Notes: generated from the sequence alone by a model not told the origin. Counted from the stretch's first letter, positions 1 through 8,688 are shown. The stretch is 49,932 nt of DNA from an uncultured Scytonema sp. (GCA_937873135.1 CALMVQ010000069.1:71063-120994), one strand, 5' to 3'. Numbers and translations are program-made.

Positions 1-114
1 CAATAGACATATTTAATATTGGTAGGTAAAACCTGCCCCTACGCCCTGTACGGGCAGGTTTTATCCGCTCAATAGACATATTTAATATTGATAGGTAAAA
101 CCTGCCCCTACGCC
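1..114. repeat. Two direct 45-bp repeats with a hairpin between them
   Basis: A 45-bp unit at 1-45 recurs at 70-114 with one mismatch. Each copy starts caatagacatatttaatatt and carries the arm aaacctgccc. In the first copy the arm 27-38 pairs perfectly over 12 bp with 52-63, so the unit folds into a strong hairpin; the arm in the second copy could pair with the same partner. The block lies directly downstream of prmC, where a structured 3' end would fit, but there is no clear T-run. It looks like a dispersed intergenic repeat of the kind common in filamentous cyanobacteria. Confidence 0.75.
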
Positions 115-116
115 TC

Positions 117-1046
117 TTAACTCTTGTAAGCAAGAGCAAAACGTTCGATGCCTGCTAAGTCGGCGTGAATTTGAATGTTGCGATAATTTCCTTGAAGCAA
201 CATTTCTCGCACTGCATTTGCTTGTCCGGCCATCATCTCAATGAGCCATACCCCACCTGTTTGTAAATAAATAGGGGAAATTTCTATCAAATGGCGAATG
301 CACTCTAAGCCGTCAGAACCACCATCTAAGGCTAGATGTGGTTCGTGGTTAATCACTTCTGATTGTAGAGTAGGTAAGATACTAGTGGGGATATACGGCG
401 GGTTGGAGACCATACCACTGAACTGTCCAGTGAAGAATTCTAGTGGTTCCCACCAAGAACCTTGGTAAAATTGAATACGCTCTGCTAAACCACAATGATG
501 GGCGTTTGTCATGGCGATCGCCAGAGCTTGGCGACTGGAATCAACAGCGTGGATGGTTGCTTGGGGAAACGCATCTGCTAGTCCCAAAGCGATCGCGCCA
601 CTACCAGTTCCCAAATCAGCCCAATGTCCTTGCTGTAAGGAAGGCTGGCTGCTACCGTGTAAAGTTGTCTCACTTGTGGAAGCAGCCGCAACTGCCAGAT
701 CTATCAGGCACTCTGTTTCAGGTCTGGGAATCAAAACAGCTGGAGAAACGGCGATCTTAAATTTTCGCCAGTGTGTCACTTCTGTAATATATTGCACTGG
801 TAAGCGGTCATTTAAACGCCTCTGCCACAGTGCCTCTAATTTTTCTAAAGGAAACTGAAGCTGAATTTGAGACCACTCTTTAAAAGACTCCAAACGCAGT
901 GCTAATCTGTCTAATCCAGCTACCTCTTGTAGTAACCAATCTACTTCAGCAGGTGGGACATCATTTGCGATCGCAGCTTTTAAAGCCTGGTTGCGCCACT
1001 GCCAAAGTTTTAAACCAGAAACGATTTCTGGTTGATTATCCGCCAT
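117..1046 (-). CDS. prmC: Peptide chain release factor N5-glutamine methyltransferase PrmC (HemK)
   Basis: PrmC uses S-adenosylmethionine to methylate the glutamine of the GGQ motif in release factors RF1 and RF2, which speeds translation termination in the cytosol. The 309-residue protein has the family layout: a helical N-terminal domain (about 1-105), the stretch RLNDRLPVQYI, then a Rossmann methyltransferase domain with ADLGTGSGAIAL as the SAM-binding motif I and the diagnostic NPPY tetrapeptide at SNPPYIPTS, which holds the substrate glutamine. Length is a little above the usual 280-290 residues, mainly through a serine/threonine-rich insert near residue 125. The ATG at 1046 sits 25 bp downstream of the tic22-like gene's stop, so the two may be co-transcribed. 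Assignment is secure. Confidence 0.95.
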   Translation of the reverse strand: MADNQPEIVSGLKLWQWRNQALKAAIANDVPPAEVDWLLQEVAGLDRLALRLESFKEWSQIQLQFPLEKLEALWQRRLNDRLPVQYITEVTHWRKFKIAVSPAVLIPRPETECLIDLAVAAASTSETTLHGSSQPSLQQGHWADLGTGSGAIALGLADAFPQATIHAVDSSRQALAIAMTNAHHCGLAERIQFYQGSWWEPLEFFTGQFSGMVSNPPYIPTSILPTLQSEVINHEPHLALDGGSDGLECIRHLIEISPIYLQTGGVWLIEMMAGQANAVREMLLQGNYRNIQIHADLAGIERFALAYKS

Positions 1047-1071
1047 ACCTTAATGAGTGAGTGCTAGTCTG

Positions 1072-1869
1072 TTATTTTTTCGGAGCGGGGGTAGCGGGGG
1101 TAGCAGGATTTTTAGGAAGTTTCCTAATATAATCTCTATCTTCTTGGGTTGGTACCAAAACAACTTGGTTAAGCCATGGATCGTTTTTCTCTTGGAATAC
1201 TTTAATGACTCCGTCCATGTCAACAACATCCATAACAGCATTAGGAAATTTTTGCTTCACCTGCGTCAACAAACCCTGTGCATCTTGCTGGCTTAAAAAC
1301 AAAGGAATAATTTCCTGCTTTTGGTTTCCTGCTTTAATTGACACATAACCTTTATCAGCTCCAAATTTAACAGTGAAAACAGGCACACTCCTAAATTGCT
1401 GTACCTGTTTACCACTAGCACGTAGCAATTGCAACGCCGCTTGCATTTCTTTGTCTAAAGGTTTGAAAGCAAATTCCAGGTGATTTGGCTGGCTTTTGGT
1501 TTGTTTCAATTGTTGATAAATGACTCCAAGCGGCACTGCGGTCACTTGTAAGCTCTTTACCAATTCTGTCAATTTCGGATCTTTATCTTTGAGATTCCGC
1601 AGTTGGTTGATAAAACTCTCCGCCTCTTGGTGACTCATATAAACACCTGTCACCGAACCACTGGCTTTTTGCCCGTTTTGAGCTTGCAGAGGACGACTGA
1701 GTGGTAAGCCTTGGGGATTTGTGATTAAAAATACTGGTACTGAATCCAGTTTTTCTTTGATTTGTTGTTCTGATAATGCTAGCACTGGGGCGTTTCCGCT
1801 AAATACAGTTGCCAACAGAGTACTTCCCACTAAACCCAATGTTGTACCCCAGCGAACGAATGATTTCAT
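1072..1869 (-). CDS. Tic22-like family protein
   Basis: This is a homologue of the plastid import protein Tic22. Cyanobacterial Tic22 homologues are periplasmic/thylakoid-lumen proteins thought to act as chaperones in outer-membrane biogenesis. The open frame runs to 1929, but the start at 1869 is preferred: taggagaaatc lies directly in front of that ATG, and the product then begins with a secretion signal (MKSFVRWGTTLGLVGSTLL, with probable cleavage after the VLA region). The mature part has the repeated 'PVFLITNPQGLPL' / 'PVFTVKF' strands and 'PLFLSQQDAQGLL' segments of the Tic22 fold. The C-terminus is a Pro/Ala-rich tail (TPATPAPKK). It is upstream of prmC with a 25-bp gap. The family call rests on recognising these motifs, not on an alignment. 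Confidence 0.85.
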   Translation of the reverse strand: MKSFVRWGTTLGLVGSTLLATVFSGNAPVLALSEQQIKEKLDSVPVFLITNPQGLPLSRPLQAQNGQKASGSVTGVYMSHQEAESFINQLRNLKDKDPKLTELVKSLQVTAVPLGVIYQQLKQTKSQPNHLEFAFKPLDKEMQAALQLLRASGKQVQQFRSVPVFTVKFGADKGYVSIKAGNQKQEIIPLFLSQQDAQGLLTQVKQKFPNAVMDVVDMDGVIKVFQEKNDPWLNQVVLVPTQEDRDYIRKLPKNPATPATPAPKK

Positions 1870-1929
1870 GATTTCTCCTAGCATCAATACTTTACTTTCA
1901 TTAAGTCGAGACTTAGGTCGGATTTGCAC

Positions 1930-2495
1930 AGAATCAACTTGTTTTAGTTATAGTATCTTGTCCGCCGATAGACTGTGCTATTTTCTGTTTGTCAATTTCG
2001 CCTTGCGGTTCCGACGTTATATTGTAGATACCCTCTGTGATTTGCAAAGAAAGCAAAGCACAGAGGTCATTTTCTAGTTTTCACCTGGTATATAGCATTT
2101 CTACAAAGATTTTTGAGATATTCCGTGAGGATCGTCCTTTATTCTCTGTCTAATGTCATTTGTAATTAAAAATGACTGATGTGCAGGCGGGTTTAACAAG
2201 AGATCTTGTCTTCTTACAGGTTATCTAGATTAAACCTGCACTAACAGAGTTGACGCCACAATACAATAAATCGTTCCACTTGTCACCTTCTCAAAAATCT
2301 CAATATTTACACCAGTAAGTCATTTTTCCAGTCTTGCTACTCAGCTGTTGAATCTAGCTATTAATCATGAAAAACAGCCAGATGAGTAGAGTTATTATCC
2401 GAGGGATTGAGTAATTTTAATGACATTTTTTTAACTTTTTTAACATAAAAGTTAAAAAAATGTCATTATATTTTGATTTTTTTTAATCAAAATAA
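1930..2495. other. Gene-free spacer with a 22-bp perfect hairpin
   Basis: No gene is supported between the tic22-like start and tRNA-Pro. The main structure is an inverted repeat: 2418-2439 pairs perfectly with 2447-2468 (22 bp, 7-nt loop), followed immediately by a second hairpin, 2469-2478 with 2485-2494. Both are very A/T-rich. They lie just past the tRNA terminator and could back it up or block read-through in either direction. Confidence 0.6.
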
Positions 2496-2527
2496 AAACC
2501 CTATAACTTTTCATAAGTTTAGGGTTT
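2491..2527 (-). terminator. Probable rho-independent terminator of tRNA-Pro
   Basis: Read on the minus strand, AAACCCTA (2527-2520) pairs with TAGGGTTT (2503-2496). An inner ACTT/AAGT extension caps the stem, and the RNA then runs into TTTTTATTTT. It starts 19 bp beyond the 3' end of tRNA-Pro, so it is the likely end of that transcript. Confidence 0.7.
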
Positions 2528-2545
2528 CATCATTCAAATTTGATA

Positions 2546-2619
2546 TCGGGATGACAGGATTTGAACCTGCGGCATCCTGCTCCCAAAGCAGGCGCGCTAC
2601 CAAGCTGCGCTACATCCCG
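2546..2619 (-). tRNA. tRNA-Pro (anticodon UGG)
   Basis: The minus strand folds as a cloverleaf: acceptor stem CGGGATG/CATCCCG, D-arm with AGCTTGGTAGC, anticodon arm CCTGCTTTGGGAGCAGG with anticodon TGG (UGG in the RNA), and a T-arm carrying GGTTCAAATCC. The discriminator base is A (complement of position 2546), as is usual for proline tRNAs. CCA is not encoded, so it must be added after transcription. No intron is seen. It is the only tRNA found in the window. Confidence 0.96.
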
Positions 2620-2786
2620 TTGATTTCAATCTAAACCATTTTTGTGGTTTTTATCCTACACATTTAGTAGCATATCACGCTTTCCCACTTTTTGCCAAAT
2701 TTATTTAATTTGTTAAGCTTTACGACATCAGTAGGGCTTTCAGGGGAGCAACTTCAGTAGCTCATGAATTTATTTATAGAGAAAAT

Positions 2787-3002
2787 TTAACCATTACCCT
2801 GATTCAGCACCGCTTCTAAAAACTTATGCATATCTAGGCAATAGCCGATAAATATGGGTAAGCCCAACTCCACGGTATAAGCTTGCTCAATTTCGTTGCA
2901 CCTTCCCTTCTTGGTTCCATCGCTTTGTAACTCCGGTTCCTTGACCACTAATTTCCAGTTAGAGATACTGAAACTTGTTTCACTACGAGACTTAAAGTTT
3001 AT
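2787..3002 (-). pseudogene. Unrecognised coding-looking frame without a start codon; probable gene relic
   Basis: A 71-codon frame on the minus strand is open from a TAA just upstream (3005-3003) to a TAA at 2787. It has no ATG near its beginning; the first usable codons are internal GTGs. The translation looks like real protein: it contains KSRSETSFSISNWKL, then KEPELQSDGTKKGRC, then ELGLPIFIGYCLDMHKFLE. I do not recognise the family. The missing start, the stop directly upstream and the AT-rich surroundings suggest a decayed or truncated gene. A real short gene starting at a GTG is the alternative. Confidence 0.4.
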
Positions 3003-3219
3003 TTAATTTGAAAAACTAGTTCGTAGCACGTATCTTCTAGGTTTCACACCTAACTGAGCATTACAAGGATTGCACTAGTTAAGCATGATGCAATTATAAC
3101 GTAATTAGAGAATACCTACCCCTTGAATGCGTAGCAATGGATAGATATGAATAGAAATTAACTTACAGCTTCAAGCCCCTACACCCCTAATGAATAGAGC
3201 TTCTTATTTGTATTCGGGA

Positions 3220-3747
3220 TTAATGAGGATACCAAAACATACCTTTAATACCTTCTGGATCGGACATAAAGCCTAAACCCCGGTAGAAGTCTAGAACGTG
3301 AGGATCGGCAAAAAGGGTGACATTGCTAATCTCTTCGCTCCTCAGCTTTTTAAGTATATATTTCATCAATGCTTTACCTAGCCCCTTACCTTGAAAGTCT
3401 GGATGAACCACGACATCCCAAATAGTGGCATTAAAAGCATGATCTGAAGTAGCACGTGCAAAACCAATGAGCCGCCTTTTGCTTCCTCGCACTTGCCACA
3501 TAGTGACTACGAGAAAACTATGCTCAATAGCTTTTTTGACTTTTCTTAGGGGACGACGCGACCAACCGACCGCATCACACAGTTCTTCGAGTTCATACAG
3601 GTCGATATCTCGCTCAGTGCTGAAAACAATGCGCTCGCTACTAGGGGTAGAATCACCCACAGCATCTGCGCTCATTTGTTCTAAGGGAGTCGTCCTGTTT
3701 GTCTCGGCTGCTTCAGAAGTACTAAACCAAGTTTTCCAAAAACCCAT
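3220..3747 (-). CDS. GNAT-family N-acetyltransferase (Ycf52/NSI-like)
   Basis: This is an acetyl-CoA-dependent N-acetyltransferase similar to the plastid-encoded Ycf52 protein of red algae and the plant plastid GNAT enzymes. It has 175 residues. The first ~40 are low-complexity and Ser/Thr-rich; the GNAT fold follows. Motif A is clear: the strand [19 protein letters not shown] contains the Q-x-x-G-x-G acetyl-CoA pyrophosphate loop (QGKGLG). Motif B follows, with [18 protein letters not shown] including the conserved F-Y-x-x-x-G-F. The substrate in cyanobacteria is not known; plastid relatives acetylate protein lysines and N-termini or serotonin. It is an isolated gene. The hairpin at 3787-3818 lies in its 5' region. 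Confidence 0.88.
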   Translation of the reverse strand: MGFWKTWFSTSEAAETNRTTPLEQMSADAVGDSTPSSERIVFSTERDIDLYELEELCDAVGWSRRPLRKVKKAIEHSFLVVTMWQVRGSKRRLIGFARATSDHAFNATIWDVVVHPDFQGKGLGKALMKYILKKLRSEEISNVTLFADPHVLDFYRGLGFMSDPEGIKGMFWYPH

Positions 3748-3786
3748 GCCAACGTGGTTCGGGTAGTATAACTGAATTGGTTTCCA

Positions 3787-3818
3787 CGCTCAAGAGTGTT
3801 GATTAACGCTCTTGAGTG
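3787..3818 (+). repeat. 14-bp hairpin with compensating G-U pairs
   Basis: cgctcaagagtgtt (3787-3800) pairs with aacgctcttgagtg (3805-3818) over 14 bp around a 4-nt loop. Two of the pairs are G-U when read as plus-strand RNA, and would be A-C mismatches on the minus strand, so the structure favours a plus-strand RNA. No gene on the plus strand is attached to it. Confidence 0.5.
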
Positions 3819-3949
3819 CAACCAATCTATGAACCAATACACTCAAAACTTTCTGGGTGTGATGGAACTTTTGATCTAGCAGCACAAAGTCAGCGTTAGT
3901 CTTATACCAATCATTTTCAACTTTAACATTATGTTGTGGAAACTAGGAG

Positions 3950-4140
3950 AAATTCACCAAAAAGGCAGGATTTGAGAGTATGTATTCAGTAGTCCTGAGG
4001 AGCCAGCGCCGTGCGGGGTTCCCCAACGCAATATAGGAGTGCACTGGCTCTCCGTCTTCTCAGGAGCACAGACGCTGCCTTGAACAGCACTGGCTCCCGT
4101 TGAGGCGACTGGCGTTGCTGAGTGCCTCGTCGTCAAGAAT
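3950..4140. repeat. GC-rich spacer block with repeated CACTGGCTC-type units
   Basis: Within an otherwise AT-rich spacer (3748-4276), this block is GC-rich and contains variants of one short unit: gagccagcgcc, cactggctctccg, cactggctcccg and gactggcgttgctg. No convincing reading frame is present. It resembles the dispersed intergenic repeats of filamentous cyanobacteria. The rest of the spacer holds nothing I can name. Confidence 0.5.
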
Positions 4141-4276
4141 TCAGATTTTCTCCTTAAACCTTCAGACTAAGCTTGAAAGAGAAAAATCTTAACTCAGGAC
4201 TCAGCACTGATGCTCCCTTATGTAGTGCATTTGGCAAGGTTGGATTATTTTGAAAAATCTTTATGAAACCTCAAAG

Positions 4277-4996
4277 ATGGCTTCTGGTTTAAAATCTTCT
4301 ACACTGGAACTGTTAAAACGCTTTAACCGAGGGTTTCCTCAGTTTTATGAGCAATTTGTAAGCAGTGAGATCCAACTGCAAAATTTGCGGCTCGCCTATC
4401 GCCTCTATAAAACCCGACGCGCCGTTATTGAGATGAAATCGGAAAGTAGCAAAACTGCCCTGCATTTTGCTTATCGCAACCAGTCTTTTCTGCTCAGCGA
4501 TATTTTTGGTGTGCTAGCGGCTTATGGATTGACAATCCACGGTTTAAGTCTATACGGTCAGATCCGACCGCCAATGTTAGTTTTTATTAAACTGCTAGTC
4601 TCTCGTGGTAGTGAAGCCCTCACTGACAAAACCGCAGAAAATGTCTCCCGTGCCATTCGCGAGGCTTTAGCTGATCGGTTTGAAGTAGAAGAAATGCTGG
4701 CGGTGGAATTCAACCTTGACGCAGGCTTAGAACAGGTACAAACCGAGTTCTATGTTGATCCGGTCTTCCATCTTCCTGCTTTAGTGGTTGAAGCCGATAA
4801 CCAACCTGGATTATTTTATAAAGTCATGTACGCTATTTGGCAAGAAGACCTTTTGGTAGTCAATGCCAATTTGTTAGTTTGGCGCGGACGTACGCGCCTG
4901 ATTCTTTATTTACTTGGACCGAATGAAAGCCTAATTCCTGAATATTTAGGTCACAAAATTGCTGAAGGGCTACGCCAGAGGTTGCTGGGTACATGA
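4277..4996 (+). CDS. Protein with two ACT-like domains, GlnD C-terminus type
   Basis: I read this as a cyanobacterial protein of unknown role built from two ACT-like regulatory domains. ACT domains usually bind amino acids or other small ligands. The first shows SFLLSDIFGVLAAYGLTIHG, the second PALVVEADNQPGLFYKVMYA; both match the start of ACT repeats in GlnD and RelA proteins ('DRPGLL..I...L...GL.I'). No nucleotidyltransferase or HD domain is attached, so it is not GlnD itself. The N-terminal ~70 residues are helical and basic. The frame is open from a TTG at 4250; the ATG at 4277 is chosen, though neither has a strong ribosome binding site. Family call is moderately sure; ligand unknown. 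Confidence 0.65.
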   Translation: MASGLKSSTLELLKRFNRGFPQFYEQFVSSEIQLQNLRLAYRLYKTRRAVIEMKSESSKTALHFAYRNQSFLLSDIFGVLAAYGLTIHGLSLYGQIRPPMLVFIKLLVSRGSEALTDKTAENVSRAIREALADRFEVEEMLAVEFNLDAGLEQVQTEFYVDPVFHLPALVVEADNQPGLFYKVMYAIWQEDLLVVNANLLVWRGRTRLILYLLGPNESLIPEYLGHKIAEGLRQRLLGT

Positions 4997-5091
4997 AGAG
5001 TTGTTGGTTGTTCTACTGAATCACTATCGACTAACTCTTAACCAATAACGACTTCTTACTCCCTACTCCCCGTTCAATGTACGATAGAAGT

Positions 5092-6006
5092 ATGGCAACG
5101 ATTGAAATCTTAGGCGTTTCACACGCATACGAACTCACTGCTCCCACTGGGAATCCCCACACTTTAGTGTTTGTTCACGGTTGGCTCAGCAGCCGTGGAT
5201 ACTGGCAACCTGTGATTTCCCGCCTATCAGTTGATTTTCAGTGCCTTTCTTATGATTTGAGGGGTTTTGGGGAGTCCCAATCTAAGGCAAAAACTGATTA
5301 TAGTCGCGAACAAACTTCTTTTAGCCTGACTTCCACATACAATCACACGGGTGCTAATTCCTTCGATTCCCTCTACACTCCACTTGCCTATGCTCAAGAT
5401 TTAGCAGATCTTCTACAACATCTGAATATTACCAGTGCTTGGCTAATCGGTCACTCTCTAGGAGGCACGATCGCTCTTTGGCAAGCTGCTGAATACCCCA
5501 ATTGTGTCAAGGGAGTCATCTGTATCAACGCAGGTGGTGGCATTTATCTCAAAGAAGCTTTCGAGCAGTTTCGCGTAGCGGGGCAGCGATTTTTGCAAGT
5601 CCGCCCTCGATGGCTAAGCCAGATGCCTTTAATCGATCTCCTTTTTTCTAGAAATAGTGTTGCACGTCCCTTAGAGCGCTACTGGGCGCGTCAGAGGGTG
5701 ATTGATTTCGTCGTCGCCGATCCAGAAGCTGCTTTGGGAACATTGCTAGACTCCACGACAGAAGAAGAAATTAACCACTTACCCCAGCTTGTCTCCCAAC
5801 TTAAGCAGCCTGTTTATTTCCTCGCAGGTGCGGAAGACAAGATTATGGAACCCAAGTATGTCCGTCATTTAGCTAGTTTTCACCCTCTGTTCCAATATTG
5901 TGGCGACAATGTTATTGAAATTCCTGATTGTGGAAACTTGGCAATGTTAGAGCAGCCAGATGCAGTCGCTACTCACATCCGGTGTATCGTTGCCCAACAT
6001 CAGTAG
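5092..6006 (+). CDS. Alpha/beta hydrolase with an Asn in place of the usual catalytic His
   Basis: A 304-residue alpha/beta-hydrolase-fold protein. Seen: oxyanion region [13 protein letters not shown], nucleophile elbow [11 protein letters not shown] (serine), and an acidic residue in LAGAEDKIM. The C-terminal segment reads [14 protein letters not shown], where the family normally has G-H-x-A-x-x-E-x-P with the catalytic histidine. Here the codon is AAC (Asn), so the triad looks incomplete. There is also a Ser/Thr-rich insert near residue 80-100. An in-frame ATG at 5077 would add five residues; 5092 is preferred because MATIEILGV is a natural start. Its 3' end overlaps tsaD by 7 bp, tail to tail. 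Substrate cannot be deduced. Confidence 0.82.
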   Translation: MATIEILGVSHAYELTAPTGNPHTLVFVHGWLSSRGYWQPVISRLSVDFQCLSYDLRGFGESQSKAKTDYSREQTSFSLTSTYNHTGANSFDSLYTPLAYAQDLADLLQHLNITSAWLIGHSLGGTIALWQAAEYPNCVKGVICINAGGGIYLKEAFEQFRVAGQRFLQVRPRWLSQMPLIDLLFSRNSVARPLERYWARQRVIDFVVADPEAALGTLLDSTTEEEINHLPQLVSQLKQPVYFLAGAEDKIMEPKYVRHLASFHPLFQYCGDNVIEIPDCGNLAMLEQPDAVATHIRCIVAQHQ

Positions 6007-7073
6007 GAAAAGTGGGGAGAAGCATCTTCTACCTGGTGTTGATACAATTTCATCACCTGAGACAGTGCTAATCGAGACTGAACGGCGAGATTTAGAGGGG
6101 AGATATGACCTCGGTTGAGATGATCACTGGCAGCACAGCCAATCATGGCAGCATTGTCAGTGCAAAATTTCAAGGGGGGGAATATTGCCCGCAGGTTATG
6201 GGCTGTGGCTGCTCGTAAGTGTTTTCTTAACCCACTGTTAGCTGCTACACCTCCACCTACGGCAATGGTGGAAAGACCATAGTCAAGGGCACAAGCGATC
6301 GCCCTTTTGGTGAGTGCTAGCGCCACTGTTTCTTGAAAGCTTGCCGCAATATCTGCCACAGGCAAAGGCTGCCCATTCTTCTCTAACTTCTGTACAAGTC
6401 GCAGCACTGCTGTCTTTAACCCACTAAAACTCGCATCATACGGATGATAGCCTCCACTCGGTAAAGAAACTTTTCCGGACGGCAGGGCAAAAGCTTGGGG
6501 ATTACCGATTTGTGCCAAGCGATCTATTTCTGGTCCACCAGGATATCCTAAATGCATTAAACGCGCCACCTTATCAAACGCTTCACCTGCTGCATCATCA
6601 CGAGTTTCGCCTAATGTTTCATACACACCACAATCTTTGACATAAATCAAGCTTGTATGTCCGCCAGAGACGAGCAAGCTCAAAAAGGGTGGTTCTAAAG
6701 TTGGCTCGCTCAAATAAGTTGCGTAAATGTGACCCTCAAGGTGATGAACTCCCACGAATGGCTTGTTATGCACTACACACAGCGTTTTAGCAGCAGTCAA
6801 CCCCACTAATAATGCCCCCACCAGTCCAGGCGCACAAGTTGCCGCAATACCATCTATTTGATGCCAGTCTAGTTCTGCTTGTTCTAGGGCTTGAGCGATC
6901 GCTCCATTTATTGTTTCCAGGTGCTGTCGAGACGCCACTTCTGGTACGACTCCGCCGTACTGCCGATGGAGTGGAATTTGTGACGCAACAATGCTACTAT
7001 AAACTTGACGATTCTTAACAACCGCAACAGCAGTTTCATCACAGCTCGTTTCTATAGCTAAAACGGTTGACAT
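6000..7073 (-). CDS. tsaD: tRNA N6-adenosine threonylcarbamoyltransferase TsaD
   Basis: TsaD transfers the threonylcarbamoyl group from its adenylate to A37 of ANN-decoding tRNAs, working with TsaB and TsaE. The 357-residue protein begins [19 protein letters not shown], the standard ASKHA-fold start, and carries the metal-binding HHLEGH motif near residue 110, the phosphate loop [11 protein letters not shown], the [17 protein letters not shown] segment and the C-terminal [10 protein letters not shown] and CTDNAAMIG motifs. All expected residues are present and the length is normal. It converges on the hydrolase gene with a 7-bp overlap. TsaB and TsaE are not in the window. Confidence 0.97.
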   Translation of the reverse strand: MSTVLAIETSCDETAVAVVKNRQVYSSIVASQIPLHRQYGGVVPEVASRQHLETINGAIAQALEQAELDWHQIDGIAATCAPGLVGALLVGLTAAKTLCVVHNKPFVGVHHLEGHIYATYLSEPTLEPPFLSLLVSGGHTSLIYVKDCGVYETLGETRDDAAGEAFDKVARLMHLGYPGGPEIDRLAQIGNPQAFALPSGKVSLPSGGYHPYDASFSGLKTAVLRLVQKLEKNGQPLPVADIAASFQETVALALTKRAIACALDYGLSTIAVGGGVAANSGLRKHLRAATAHNLRAIFPPLKFCTDNAAMIGCAASDHLNRGHISPLNLAVQSRLALSQVMKLYQHQVEDASPHFSY

Positions 7074-7204
7074 AAGTCATTTGTCCTTTATCATTTTTCT
7101 TGATGTAACTAACCCCCTGCTTCAAGTCAGATCCGAAAGCTCAACAGGCGTAACCTTTGCACGCGACTGCCTCCTCCCCACTCCCCTACTTTTATTTTTA
7201 AGAA

Positions 7205-7472
7205 ACTTAAACTTTTATTGACTTAAACTTTACTCGGTACACGGGCGAGAGTATGATTTCCATATGCTAAAAACACGACAAAATAACAGAAAATATAGGC
7301 AAATATGTCAGATTGACACCTGACAAATTCCTAGTTTAACCTGATTTCATCGTGGTGGATTAAACATCCATCAAGTTTGCATTTGATAGAAGTGTTCTTT
7401 CACCTCTATCTATGGTTATAAAAAGCGCTCCCCGCTTCTCGAAAATTGTACAAGCCGCTTCGTTTTGTACAA
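7205..7472 (+). promoter_or_regulatory. Repeat motifs in the psaF upstream region (candidate operators)
   Basis: The 434-bp spacer between tsaD and psaF holds two patterned sites. First, acttaaacttt occurs at 7205-7215 and again at 7221-7231, a 16-bp period. Second, the 8-bp palindrome TTGTACAA occurs at 7446-7453 and 7465-7472, 19 bp apart or about two helical turns; the second ends 35 bp before the psaF start. Paired sites at helical spacing suggest a dimeric regulator. I cannot name the protein, and I did not find a clear RpaB/HLR1 box. Confidence 0.4.
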
Positions 7473-7507
7473 AAAAACTTTGTTCCGTCATACAAGGAAA
7501 CAATCCT

Positions 7508-8005
7508 ATGCGACGCTTGTTTGCTCTGATTTTAGCGATTTGTCTTTGGTTCAATCTTGCACCATCTGCCCGAGCAGAAGGCGCTGATCTTGTACGTTGC
7601 GCTGATTCTCCTGCCTTTCAGGAAAGGGCACAAGATGCCCGGAATACCACTTCCGATCCAGCATCAGGAGAAAAGCGATTTGAGCGTTATTCCGAGGCGT
7701 TATGCGGTCCGGAAGGGCTGCCCCATCTGATACCCGATGGTCGTCTTAGCAGTGCTGGTGACTTTCTGATCCCTGGCATTCTCTTTCTGTACATCGCCGG
7801 TTGGATTGGTTGGGTAGGTCGTGCCTATCTGATAGCAATCAAAAAAGAAGGCGTTGACGTGGAAATGAAGGAAATCCTGCTTGAAGTGCCGAAAGTATTG
7901 CCGCTAATGCTTTCAGGCTTTGCTTGGCCAGCAGCTGCTTTAAAAGAATTGCTGTCAGGCGAATTAACAGCTAAAGATGAAGAAATCACCATTTCACCAC
8001 GCTAA
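7508..8005 (+). CDS. psaF: Photosystem I subunit III, PsaF
   Basis: PsaF is a single-span subunit on the lumenal edge of photosystem I, near the plastocyanin/cytochrome c6 docking side. The open frame starts earlier, but the ATG at 7508 has aagga spaced correctly in front and gives a signal peptide ([23 protein letters not shown]) cut before [12 protein letters not shown], the normal mature N-terminus. Two lumenal cysteines ([15 protein letters not shown]) are conserved, and the membrane span is [20 protein letters not shown]. Length (165) is standard. psaJ follows after 103 bp, the usual psaF-psaJ operon. Confidence 0.97.
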   Translation: MRRLFALILAICLWFNLAPSARAEGADLVRCADSPAFQERAQDARNTTSDPASGEKRFERYSEALCGPEGLPHLIPDGRLSSAGDFLIPGILFLYIAGWIGWVGRAYLIAIKKEGVDVEMKEILLEVPKVLPLMLSGFAWPAAALKELLSGELTAKDEEITISPR

Positions 8006-8108
8006 CAGCTAATAGATAGTAGATAGTGGTTAATAGAACAACTAGTAACCAAAAGCTAAAAGCTAATTGCTAATTGCCAACAACTCACTTATTTGGGCGT
8101 AAAAACTC

Positions 8109-8243
8109 ATGCAACCAAATTATTTCGTTAAATATCTCTCATTGGCACCAGTTTTATTGTTTGTCAATTTGATACTGACTGCTGTTCTGTTGATACTGTT
8201 TAACAACTGGTTCCCCGACCTACTTTACCATCCACTGCCATAG
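8109..8243 (+). CDS. psaJ: Photosystem I subunit IX, PsaJ
   Basis: A 44-codon gene reading MQPNYFVKYLSLAPVL, then a hydrophobic span (LLFVNLILTAVLLILFNNWF), then PDLLYHPLP. This is the whole of PsaJ, a one-helix photosystem I subunit that packs against PsaF and binds chlorophyll and carotenoid. The motif F-P-D-L-L-x-x-P at the end is typical. It is 103 bp downstream of psaF; the spacer consists of short agctaat-type repeats. It is easily missed because of its size. Confidence 0.96.
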   Translation: MQPNYFVKYLSLAPVLLFVNLILTAVLLILFNNWFPDLLYHPLP

Positions 8244-8308
8244 ACTAATTATTTGCTCTTGAGTGATGTATTAGAAATAAATACTTTCAATTTATCACTC
8301 TTAACCAG

Positions 8309-8361
8309 AGCCAGTAAGTTTAAACTCGTAATGCAATCACTGGCTTACGAGTTTAATTTTT
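8309..8361 (+). terminator. Hairpin with T-run after psaJ, overlapping an alternative hairpin
   Basis: 8320-8331 pairs perfectly with 8345-8356 (12 bp, core aaactcgtaa/ttacgagttt) and is followed by five Ts, so it is a good candidate terminator for psaF-psaJ. An alternative stem, agccagt (8309-8315) with actggct (8339-8345), partly uses the same bases and excludes the first. The pairing pattern therefore allows two exclusive folds. Confidence 0.6.
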
Positions 8362-8688
8362 AGTAGAAGTTGAAGAAGAACTCAGAATGCAATTAGTGGG
8401 ATTTGTACCGCCATTAGGTGTGGACTTTTACCCAGTTGAGAACGCACGCTTGTTGTCTGTCCGCAACGCAAAGTCTTCCGGATGGAATATATCAGTCCGA
8501 AGATCTTTACATCTGTATTCTACTTACTTGACAACGCTCATCAACTCTCTCTTTTATGAAATATATATTCTTTGTTCTCTCTTGATAAATTAATTTTTCT
8601 AAACTTACTTGGCAAAAATGGCTTTTTTGCATCAATTATTATTAATAATTAAAAATGCGTAAGTGCTGTTTAGAGGTAAATATACATT
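8362..8688. other. Spacer between the psaFJ terminator and psaL
   Basis: No gene is supported here. A 68-codon frame from 8387 has no family resemblance. I looked for psaI, which precedes psaL in some cyanobacteria, and did not find its characteristic sequence. The last ~120 bp are very A/T-rich and should contain the psaL promoter. Confidence 0.5.

Noticed and set aside
3954-4136. 60-codon minus-strand frame (MTTRHSATPVAS...)
   Set aside because: It is made of the GC-rich spacer repeat and has no family resemblance or ribosome binding site.
8387-8593. 68-codon frame between psaJ and psaL, considered as psaI
   Set aside because: It lacks the PsaI sequence pattern; its hydrophobic end comes from AT-rich spacer.
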